From assembly GCA_020631735.1 (NCBI GenBank), contig CM036197.1, forward strand, positions 49,647,880 to 49,711,879: DNA of 64,000 nucleotides. Reading direction: 5' to 3'. Origin of the DNA: Saccharum officinarum (Eukaryota > Streptophyta > Magnoliopsida > Poales > Poaceae). The position numbers and the translations under genes were made by a program. Shown piece by piece: positions 10,921 through 21,355 of this stretch. Position 1 is the stretch's first letter, and the number at the start of each line of letters is the position of its first letter. The notes beneath the pieces were generated by a model. That model worked only from the letters and a program-made list of their open reading frames with translations. It had not been told where the DNA came from and searched no databases.

Positions 10921-11096
10921 AGGGCCGACATGGATGGTTGTGTAATATAGTAGTCTTTCCTGCTTTCTAAGAACCTTAGTGGGTGGTTTCTTGCTTGCAA
11001 GCCAGTTTGTAATGAAATAATGTAAGATGAAGTTTGTATGTGTATACAAGTTCTGTGCTAACTGCTTTTTAATTCAATAAAGCAATGTAAATAAAC

Positions 11097-14000
11097 ATGG
11101 TTTGTGTACAACAGATGGACGGTACTGGAACTTCCCAGGAAGGGGACAATACTCCGAATCCCCCACCGTTTCCACCTACCTTGGCAGAAGCTATTGCCGC
11201 ACTGGTTAATGCCACTACCCTGTTGGCTCAGAATCAGAATCAGAATGGGAATCAGGGTCGTCGAGGCCGTAACAATGGAGGGGAAACCACTTATGTGGAT
11301 TTCACCGATACCCGTCCACCAGTGTTCTCAAAGGCAGATGAGCCGCTAGAGGCGGATGACTGGCTCCGTACCATGGAGCAGAAGTTTGAACTTTTACAGT
11401 GCACAGAGCACCAGAAGCCTGTGTTTGCAGCACAACAACTCAGAGGTGCCGCAGGGGCGTGGTGGGCGAATCTAGTCGCCGCACAGCCTGCTGGCCACCG
11501 TGTCACTTGGCAGGAGTTTCGTGAAGCCTTTAGAGCACATTATATCCCAGATGGTGTCATGGCCATGAAGCTAGAGGAGTTTCTCTCACTGAAGCAAGGA
11601 AACCAGACAGTTCTACAATATGTGGGCAAATTCAATCATCTGTCCCAGTATGCAGCTGAATATGTGAATACCGATGCAAAGAAGAAGAGTTGTTTCATGA
11701 GAGGTTTGAGTACCAGAATCCAGGAAGCATTAGTCACCTGCTATAATGCTACTTACCATGAGATAGTCAATGTGGCTATTGCGTCAGAAGAGAAGTCCCG
11801 ACTGCACAAGGAGTCGAAGAAAAAGAAGCCAGTGTTTTCAAGTCCGTCTGGCGGCATTAAGAAACGCCAGAAGTTTGTTTATCACCCTCAGAACCATTTC
11901 CGCCCAACTTATCGTCCACCGCAATACCAAGTTCAGCCGCAGACGTTTTTCCGTCCTGCCGCAACCCCGCAATTTTTACAGCAGCCGAATGCCCCTGGTA
12001 TTCGAAACCAGACTCCAGTAACCCATAACTTTCCCTGCTACAACTGTGGAAAGCCAGGCCACTTTTCCAAGGATTGCCCGTATCCAAGGCAGTACAATCC
12101 TAATTATCCCAGAGCTCCCGTACCACAACAGCAACAACCTCAGAGCAAGAACTAATCTGAATGTTCAGAAGGGTAAGGGTGAGAAGAGGAAGACCGGACG
12201 TGTATTCTACACTCAAGCAAGTGCAATCCCAGAGGGAGAACCTGTTATGATGGGTATGTTCCCTGTTGCTAATCATCCAGCAGTACTGTTATTTGATTCA
12301 GGTGCATCGCATACATTCATAAATCGCACCTTTGTTGTTAAGTATGACATTCCATTATGGGAACACAAGAAGATTTCTTTATCCAGTCGCCCGGGGGACG
12401 ACTGTGTACTAAGGAGATGGTACGTGACGTACCTATAGAGTTAGGTGGGCATATATTCCCTACCTCAATGATAATATTACAGAAACAGGATATAGATGTA
12501 ATCCTGGGTATGAATTGGATGTACCAAAGAGGAGCCCTTATAGATGCACTGCACAGAACTATAAGGTTGAACCTGCCAGATAATAAATCTCATCTTCTTA
12601 TCCAACTTCCTATCCCAAGAGAACAGTTGAAAGGGTATGTGCAACTTCAGTACATGAGATTTGTGATATACCGGTAGTCTGTGAATTTCCAGATGTGTTT
12701 CCAGATGATCTACCAGGTCTGCCACCGGACAGAGATGTAGAGTTTGTGATTGAGTTAAAACCGGGTACTGCCCCAATATCCCGAGAGCTTACAGAATGCC
12801 ACCCAATGAATTAGCAGAACTTAAGGATCAATTGCAAGAGTTACGTGACAAAGGTTTTATCAGACCCAGTTCCTCACCATGGGGATGTCCAGCTCTTTTT
12901 GTCAAGAAGAAAGATCAGACTTTAAGGATGTGTGTTGACTATCGACCGCTGAATGAAGTAACCATTAAGAATAAATATCCGTTGCCTCGCATTGATCTGC
13001 TCTTTGATCAGCTTGCGGGGCAAAGGTATTTTCAAAGATCGATCTTCGATCAGGATACCATCAAATTAAGATTCGACCTGAAGATATTCCAAAGACTGCA
13101 TTCACCACCAGATATGGACTGTATGAGTACCTAGTTATGTCTTTTGGTCTCACTAATGCACCGGCACATTTCATGTATCTAATGAATTCAGTTTTCATGC
13201 CAGAACTTGACAAGTTTGTGGTTGTTTTTATTGATGATATTCTGGTATACTCCAAAAGTGAAGAAGAGCATGTTGAGCATCTCAGAGTTGTTCTGACTCG
13301 TCTGAGAGATCACCAACTGTATGCCAAGTTCAGTAAATGTGAGTTTTGGTTAAAAGAAGTGCAATTCTTAGGACATGTGTTGTCAGCCGAAGGAGTAGCA
13401 GTAGATCCTGGCAAGGTGAAAGATATTCTGAATTGGAAGCCACCAATCTCAGTTCATGAAGTCCGAAGTTTTCTGGGAATGGCGGTTATTACCGTCGATT
13501 CATACCTGACTTTTCAAAGGTAGCCAAGCCAATCACAGAGTTGTTGAAGAATCAAACTAAGTTCATATGGTCTCCAGAATGTGAAAAGCTTTTAGAATTT
13601 TAAAGAGGTCATTGACAACTGCTCCAGTTTTGGCACAACCAGATATAGAAAAGCCATTTGATGTTTACTGTGATGCCTCGGGTATTGGCCTTGGTTGCGT
13701 ATTGATGCAAGAAGGCAGAGTCATTGCTTATGCCTCGAGACAGTTGAAGCGCCATGAAGAACATTATCCGACACATGATCTTGAACTAGCAGCTGTGGTT
13801 CATGCATTAAAAATCTGGCGTCATTACTTGTTAGGTAATACTTGCCACATGTATACAGATCACAAGAGTTTAAAGTATATCTTTACTCAGTCAGAATTGA
13901 ATATGAGGCAAAGAAGGTGGCTTGAGTTGATAAAGGACTATGATTTAGAAGTACACTATCACCCTGGAAAAGCGAATGTAGTTGCTGATGCACTCAGTAG

Positions 14001-15568
14001 AAAGAATCATTGCAATTGTACGACTGTGAAGCCAATGGATTACAGTTTGTGTTACGAATTGGAAAAGTTGAATATTGAAATAATTCAACAAGGTCAGCTG
14101 ACTAGTGTCACAGTAGAATCAACACTCAAAGATCAGATTGTATCTGCTCAGAGAACAAATTCCGGAATCACTCACATCAAAGAAAAAGTTAGAACTGGTC
14201 AACAGACAGATTTCAGTATTGATGAGGCAGATGTGTTATGGTTTAAGAACCGGCTAGTGGTCCCAAAGGTTCCAGAGTTACGTCGCTCATTCTTGATGAA
14301 GCACATAGTACAAGGTTTTCTATTCATCCAGGAAGTAATAAGATGTATCAAGATTTGAAACAGAGATTCTGGTGGACCAAAATGAAAATTGAGATTGCTA
14401 AGTATGTTGCTAGATGTGATACTTGTTGTAAGGTGAAGGCAGTACACCTGAAGTCGGCAGGAATGTTACAACCTTTGCCCATTCCATCCTGGAAGTGGGA
14501 AGATATCAGTATGGATTTCATTACTGGTTTACCCAAGACCTCAAGAGGCTTTGATTCAATTTGGGTCATTGTGACCGTTTGACTAAGTCAGCTCACTTTG
14601 TACCTGTGAAGGTTGACTATAGAGCATCTCGATATGCAGAATATATGTTGCTCGGATTATGAGTTTACATGGAATACCCAAACAATTGTTACTGACAGGG
14701 TACTCAGTTTGTTTCGCAATTTTGGAGACAGTTTCAAAAGTCATTAGGTACAAACTTCTTTACAGCACAGCCTATCATCCACAAACTGGGGGACAGACTG
14801 AAAGAGTAAATCAAATTTTGGAAGATATGTTAAGATCTTGTGCTCTCACTATCAAGATCAATGGGATGAATGTTTACCGTTAGCAGAATTCTCATACAAT
14901 AACAGTTACCAAGAGAGTATCAAAATGGCACCGTTTGAAGCATTGTATGGCCGCAGGTGCAGAACTCCGTTGAACTGGTCAGAACCAGGAGAAAGATGGT
15001 TTTTATGGAGTTGATCTGGTGAAGAAAACGAAAGAAAAGGTTAGGCAGATACAAAAGAATTTAAAAGTTGCTCAGTCTCGACAGAAGAGTTATGCAGATA
15101 AAAGACGTAGACCTTGATGTTTAAAGTGGGAGATTATGTTTATCTGAAAGTGTCACCCATGAAAGGAGTTAATAGATTTGGAGTCAAAGGCAAACTCGCA
15201 CCACGTTATATTGGTCCTTTTCAAATCATTGAAAAATGTGGAAGGTGGCATATAGATTAAAGCTGCCTGAACAACTGTCAGCCGTGCACAATGTATTTCA
15301 TGTATCACAAATGAAGAAGTGTCTGCAAGTACCTGATCAAGTGGTTGATGTTGAGGGAGTTGAACTTGAACCGGATTTGACATATTCTGAATATCCTGTC
15401 CGAGTTTTGGATCGAAAGGATCGTGTTACCCGGAGTAGAACAATTAAATGGTACAAGATACAATGGGATCAACATTCAGAAGAGGAAGCCACCTGGGAAT
15501 CGGAAGGTTATCTGTTGGAGATTTCCCGGAGTTCTTTGCTTCTATCTAGGTTGCAATTTCTTCTTTAA
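11097..15568 (+). pseudogene. Gag-Pol of element B copy 1, broken by indels
   Basis: It is the same polyprotein as 21356-25825. The first 352 codons (Gag with the CCHC knuckle) are intact. At about 12152 a 2-bp deletion stops the frame. I count about 17 further single-base indels up to about 15520, almost all losses of one base from a short run (for example near 12783, 13017, 13483, 13588, 14573, 14696, 15112). Substitutions are few. Losses begin 4 kb before the N gap and become denser towards it, which looks like uncorrected long-read error at a contig end rather than biological decay. Protease, RT, RNase H, integrase and chromodomain are recognisable in the shifted frames. Confidence 0.85.
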
Positions 15569-15708
15569 ACTGTAACCTATCCTTTTAAAAATCTTTATAA
15601 TGCAGAAAACCCCTACTGTTTTGTAGACAAGTCTTGGACGTGTTGCTTGACACGTTTCCTTTTCCATTACTTAACTCAAGGCTTTAAATCTCGGGACGAG
15701 ATTTCTTT

Positions 15709-15719
15709 AAGGGGAAGGG
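15709..15719 (+). promoter_or_regulatory. Polypurine tract, element B copy 1
   Basis: An AAGGGGAAGGG run directly before LTR start 15721. It has one G fewer than the tract at 25987-25998. Confidence 0.7.
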
Positions 15720-15720
15720 C

Positions 15721-16093
15721 TGTAACACCCCGGGTGTTATAGTGCTAATTAATCTGCCATGTCATCATAATGCATTGCAAAGCATCCCTGTTAGGTTAAC
15801 TTGTTATGCATCAACTAAAACGAGTTTACTTATTTAGGTTGAATGTGTTTCTCAGTGGTGTGCTCCGAACCCGAAAACCCTAATTTCGAATGCCACCGCA
15901 AATACTTAGTCATGCCTGCGTAAATTGAGGTGTGCGACTGTGTTGCCCACTAGTGTCAAGTGTAGGGTATGAGCTCAAGTACAACATTTAAAATGAAGCT
16001 CCAAAATTTTGAGTTTTGAATTGGAGTCCCAAAAACTTGTCACCACGAGCTTTCCGATTCAAATTTTAAATTCAAATCTGGGGAGAAATGTAA
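15721..16093 (+). repeat. Element B LTR 2, first 373 bp only, cut by the gap
   Basis: It starts TGTAACACCCCGGGTGTTA after a PPT and matches the beginning of LTRs 1 and 4 until the N run. It carries several one-base indels relative to them. Confidence 0.85.
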
Positions 16094-16193
16094 NNNNNNN
16101 NNNNNNNNNNNNNNNNNNNNNNNNNNNNNNNNNNNNNNNNNNNNNNNNNNNNNNNNNNNNNNNNNNNNNNNNNNNNNNNNNNNNNNNNNNNNN
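16094..16193. other. Assembly gap (100 N)
   Basis: Exactly 100 N, the usual placeholder for a gap of unknown size. The same LTR start occurs on both sides. Confidence 0.99.
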
Positions 16194-17397
16194 TAACACC
16201 CCGGGTGTTATAGTGCTAATTAATCTGCCATGTCATCATAATGCATTGCAAAGCATCCCTGTTAGGTTAAACTTGTTATGCATCAACTAAAACGAGTTTA
16301 CTTATCTAGGTTGAATGTGTTTCTCAGTGGTGTGCTCCGAACCCGAAAACCCTAATTTCGAATGCCACCGCAAATACTTAGTCCATGCCCTGCGTAATTT
16401 GAGGTGTGCGACTGTGTTGCACACTAGTGTCAAGTGTAGGGTATGAGCTCAAGTACAACATCTAAAATGAAGCTCCAAATTTGAGTTTGAATTGGAGTCC
16501 CAAAACTTGTCACGAGTTTTCCGATTCAAATTTAAATTCAAATCTGGGGAGAAATGTAAAAGAATTTTTAAAAGCTAATTGGTCAACCAAGAGTGGCATT
16601 TGGTCAACCATGTCATGTTGGTCCAAATGATGCCCTTGGGTGAGGTTTTGATCACTAAGTAATCACCAATCAAAGTAGCAACAAATTTCAATTTAAAATT
16701 CCTCCGAAAACCCTAAATTTCAAAACCCTGTTTTACCCCTTTTGAAATAATTCAAAATCTAAGCAAAATTTGGAAAAAGTTCAAAACCAAGTTTGTAGAA
16801 CTTTTCAAGGGCTACAACTTTGGTGTTTTGAGTTTTCAAAGTTTTAGTGTAAAATGTGGAGCAATTTTGAAAATAAACAAATTTCAAATTTAATTCATTT
16901 TTGTCCCCAAACTAAGATTTCAAAATGGAGGCTGAATTTGAAAAAGTTTTGAACAGCAAAGTTGTAGGTCTGGTCAAGATATACAACTTTGATGTTGGGA
17001 GATTTTGAAGTTTCAATGTAAAATCAAAAGTAATTTCTAAATTACCAAATCTGAAAAATGTGTCCCCTTTTGAGTTTAAACTCAAATTTCAAAATCCAGT
17101 GAGAATTTGAAAAAGTGTTCAATACAAAACTTGTAGAGCTTGAAATTCTGAAGATTTCATAGATTGGAAGTTTTTCAAGTTGTTACATGAATTTGAGAGT
17201 AATTTGAGAAAACAGTTTGAAATTCAAAGTTTGGGGGGGAAGCTACAGTGCACCGGCGAATCACGCACCGGCAGCGCGCGGCATGGGCGCCGGCGAGCCG
17301 CGACGTCGCGCTGGCCGCTTCACGACCTTCCATCCTGCCACCGCGCGACCACAGGGACCGCTTCGCGCTCTCTAGCTGCTTCCTTGCTTCACAGCGC

Positions 17398-17404
17398 TAT
17401 AAAA
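17398..17404 (+). promoter_or_regulatory. TATA box of element B LTR 3
   Basis: TATAAAA in the same context as at 7122. Confidence 0.6.
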
Positions 17405-17835
17405 GGGACCGACACCGCACTGTCGCCGTCCGGTTTCATCATCGCGCCGCCACGTCCTCATTGCTCCGGCCAAATTCGCCCTCCCTGCTCCACCGCATCA
17501 TCTCCATCTCGCCAATCGCTCCGCCATCACTTGCGAACCTGTTGCGCCTCTTGGTGTAGATGCTACCGCTCAGGATCACCGGGGAACCATCGTCTTCCAC
17601 CTCGGGTCGCCGCCGTCCGGTTGAGCCCCGTCACCGTGACCAGCCGCCTCCAGTGTCTCTCCACTTCAACCGATCACGCCTCTGTGATCGTGGTACGCCC
17701 CTGATGCTCCCTGGCTAGATAGTTTAAGCGTTTGCACCTTGTGGGTCGAGTCGTCGGTCACCGTGTAGTTGCCGAGCCGCCACCGTCGTCGGTGAAGTGT
17801 CACCGGAGCTCGAACCGTGGGGCAAATTAGTAAAA

Positions 17836-19952
17836 ATGGAGTCGTGGGAAGGTGTAGTTGGTGTCGTCGTTCAGTTGGTCGACCGAAGCCCCGGTCACCG
17901 GCCGGCCACCGCGCGAAGGTGAGTGAGCGCGCGGGAGAGAACGAGAGAGCGGAGGAGGTGATGACAGGTGGGTCGCCTGTCAGTGAGAGAGAGAGAGAGT
18001 GAGCGCGCGCGGCTGGGCGCGGTGCTGGGCCGCTCGGGCGAGTGCGAGCGCGCGTGCGGGCGCGCGTGAGCGGGCCGCTGGTTGGGCCGGACCGGGGGAA
18101 AAAGAAAAGTCAGCCCGATTTCGTTTTTGTTTTTTCTTTTTCAAATAAATGAATAGTGTTATTATTTGTTTATTTCATTAAAAATTGTGTAGAGTTCCAA
18201 AATTCATGAAAATTTTTGTGTAAGCTTTTCAATGTATAAACTATCTAGGAAAAATGTTAAATCATGAATTTGAATACTTTGAGCAGTAGAATTAATTAGT
18301 TTCATTAAAGATTAAATGCAACTTCCAGTAATTTTAATAATTAATTTATTTATCCAAAAATTATGAAATTTATTATAACACTGTTGTAATTCATTCTTAA
18401 CCCATAGAAAAAGTTTGAGCTTGATTAGGTAAAATTTGATCAACTTCTAATTATGCCCTAATTATTAAATAGAAAATAAATGTTAATTTGAGAACTTTAA
18501 GTGTTGTGTGCCTTTTGATTGAGTGATGTCCTTAGGTCACTACCCTTGGTGATCTTTGGCACCTTAATTTCATGATTGAGCTCGTTAGTAACTTGTTAGG
18601 TTAAAAGCTGGTATCGCTGGAATCGTCGCTTCTAGTTAGTAGGTTTTCTGTTTGCGACTGTACCGTAGAAGTAAGTTGTACTCAAGTCGTAACTCGTAGC
18701 ATGTTATCATCAAGCATCATGTTTATCATCGAGCATCATGTTAAAGCATGTTATGTATTCGTGTAGTCTCCGCTTTCGAGGAAGCCGAAGTCGTCGATCA
18801 AGCTTCCGGAGAAGAGCGATCGTCGGTGGGTTCCGGACCAGGGGTGAAGTCCTCGAGTCTGAGTCGGTCGTCGTGTTTGAGCAAGGCAAGCCCCGGTGCA
18901 TTTAAACCCTACCTTGAGTTTTACAAATGTTTTATTATTTATATTATGGTTGACTGCATTAAGTAATTAGGAGTTGAGTGATAACCTAATTGCTGCATTA
19001 TCATCCTTGATTATTGTGATATCAACCTTGATACCTGCTTTACAGAAAATGCGTAGTATGCTTCGCTATGCTTAGAAGTTAAGCTTTTAAATGAATGTTT
19101 ACATAGCCATGACGGCATATCGAATGAATATTGAAATATGTGAATGAACTTGTAAGATCGGGCGGGTGGTTTGGCCACTGCTAACATGCATTGGGAAAGG
19201 AGTCCCACTGTATTGTTTCCGCCTTATCAGTTAAGGACCGTACGTTGTTGGCCCTCGCGTCATGGAGTTTTTATTAGTACTAGCCATGTGCCCATGTCGG
19301 GTAAGCCTTACTTTGGTTAGTCCATTACGAGAACGTCTAACCTCGCACTGGGAGTGAGAGATGGCGAGAGTAACGTGTACCCTCGGGGCTAGAATCGGGC
19401 CGGGTTCGAGGAGTACTGTGCTCTCGGGTGGCGATGGACACGTTCTGGTTTTGGGAAAACCCGAGTAAGAGTTGATATATGCAAGATTCAGTTCTACATA
19501 TGTCGTGTGGTTAGGAATCCCCAGCTGGGTAAATGAAGCGGTTCGAATCGTCGTTACTCCACGAGAAAGGAGTCTTGGCCTTGCACCAACATCGTAGTTA
19601 AGAACTGGAATTGAAAGAAAGAATGAGAAAGGTTTTGATGATAATTACTTTGATCTAGCTTAGGATCACCTAGAATTGGTTAATGAACCATCAATGGTAA
19701 AAGTAAAATATTGAAGATAAGGACTTACCTTAGTAAGCTTTTCTGCAAAAGAAAATTTGATTCTTGATTACCCGTACCTTGATTCCCTAAAGCTAGCATG
19801 CCCTTGGAGTCTTTGTCTTAGTCGGGTAAGTCTTGTTGAGTACTCTCGTACTCAGGGTTTGTTAACCCCTTGTTGCAGGTGCGGTTCATGAACAAGTCTG
19901 CTTCGAGCCTTGTTGCATGACCGTCGTGGTTGAAGACAGTGACGACGAGTAG
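17836..19952 (+). pseudogene. Copy of the predicted three-exon LTR gene in LTR 3, frame-broken
   Basis: Same exon layout as 7564-9693. Exon 1 has lost single G bases (GTCGTCGTTCAG for GTCGGTCGGTTCAG) and exon 2 has lost one G in the CCAGGGGGTG run, so the frame is broken. Given the low-quality sequence near the gap, these may be base-calling errors. Confidence 0.45.
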
Positions 19953-20282
19953 ATTGTGTGGCCTTTGGGCAAGGCATCTCGCTTGTGTGATGTAATAAAG
20001 TTACTACCGATACTTCTCTACTACTGGTTTGTAATAATGTTACATAAGGTTTGAAGTTTGAAAAACTGGTCTGTAATCTATGTTATTGTAAGACTTCCGC
20101 TACTTTACTCTGTTGAATATTTTGAATAAACTGTTGTAATATTGCAATACTCCTGTGATTGGATCCTGTTCGGAGGAAAGCAGGCCTTTTAAGTTATGGT
20201 GAACATAAGTACGACTGTCAGAGGTCATTATGACAATGACGTGTGCTTGTGGGCCATCATAACTAGGAGGTTCTGTCACAGC

Positions 20283-20294
20283 TGGTACCAGAGC
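20283..20294 (+). promoter_or_regulatory. Primer-binding site, element B copy 2
   Basis: TGGTACCAGAGC two bases after LTR 3; initiator-Met tRNA type. Confidence 0.8.
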
Positions 20295-20664
20295 ATAATC
20301 ACTCGGGTTATTGTAGTATTACCTTGTAAAACTTCAAAATGATTTGGGTCAACAAATTTAATACTGATATTTTGGGTCCAAACTGCTTTTGCTTCTCTTA
20401 ATCCATTCTATAGTTTCCTTAGCTCATATTTGAAAGCTTCGTAGTGAAGTATCATGTATAGTGCCCTATGTTATAAAGATTGCATGTGTTACTTAAATCT
20501 TTCTGTTAGATCGTAAGTACGAATGCATGCATCATGTTTAATTAACCTGCTTAAGTTACCTTCCCTTTTAAAGTGGTTTGGGTTAAGTAAGGTTCAATCC
20601 TATTCATGCTAACCTTCAGATCCCCCTATCTGTTCTCATCGTCCTAATTCTGTCTTGTTTTAGG

Positions 20665-21180
20665 ATGGCACGTGTGAAGACGACTCCTCGCAAGAAAATG
20701 GGTCCGCAAGGAGTGCCGCGTCATCAGTTGGCCGCCAGAGTTGATGGAGCAAGCAGTAGCCGTAATCCGAACCCGGATTCGGAGTCAGAGGTTGCAAGGC
20801 TTACATCAGAAGTAGAGCGACTGGAGCGCAACATGCGTTTTTGGAAACAGTTCCAGAAGGAGTCTTTGGAAAAGGAGACAGAAGCCAGGGCTCGTGTTCG
20901 TGAGTTGGAGCTTTATGTGACACACCTGGAGCAGTACAACACAGTCCTGCATGAGGAAGTTCATAGGCTAAATGATCTGATGAATCCCAATCATCAGCCC
21001 CAGGCAGTAGAAGATGATGTTGGTGCCGTGGTTGTTCCTGATGGAGAGGACAATGAAGAAGATCTGGAAGAAGATGAACCCATGATGGAAAGTGGGGATG
21101 ATGCAAGTCATGTCACTGGTGCAAGTGCTCCAGAGAATGAGGAGGAAGTGATCGTGATCAGCGATGATGATAAGGAGTGA
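20665..21180 (+). CDS. Pre-gag ORF, element B copy 2 (171 aa)
   Basis: Intact counterpart of 10405-10920, with the same length and start (ATG one base after TTGTTTTAG). The middle third is rich in Glu, Arg and Leu with heptad spacing and is probably a coiled coil. The tail from about residue 118 is dominated by Asp and Glu and ends with EVIVISDDD followed by Lys-Glu. The hydrophobic VIVI core followed by Ser-Asp-Asp-Asp resembles a SUMO-interacting motif. It lies 384 bp after the LTR and 175 bp before gag. A separate protein ahead of Gag is not standard for chromoviruses, and I have no family name for it. Confidence 0.65.
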   Translation: MARVKTTPRKKMGPQGVPRHQLAARVDGASSSRNPNPDSESEVARLTSEVERLERNMRFWKQFQKESLEKETEARARVRELELYVTHLEQYNTVLHEEVHRLNDLMNPNHQPQAVEDDVGAVVVPDGEDNEEDLEEDEPMMESGDDASHVTGASAPENEEEVIVISDDDKE

Positions 21181-21355
21181 AGGGCCGACATGGATGGTTG
21201 TGTAATATAGTAGTCTTTCCTGCTTTCTAAGAACCTTAGTGGGTGGTTTCTTGCTTGCAAGCCAGTTTGTAATGAAATAATGTAAGATGAGTTTATATGT
21301 GTATACAAGCTCTGTGCTAACCGCTTTTTAATTCAATAAAGCAATGTAAATAAAC

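Larger units (their letters stand above)
16194..20280 (+). repeat. Element B LTR 3, lacking its first two bases
   Basis: It restarts at TAACACCCCGGG directly after the N run and ends TCTGTCACA. The 16194-18130 stretch has many one-base deletions, concentrated in GC-rich runs. Up to about 19120 it also has substitutions not shared with LTRs 1 or 4. From about 19120 to 20280 it is nearly identical to the others. Confidence 0.85.

Noticed and set aside
16009..16290. ORF spanning the N gap
   Set aside because: Contains 34 unknown residues; artefact.
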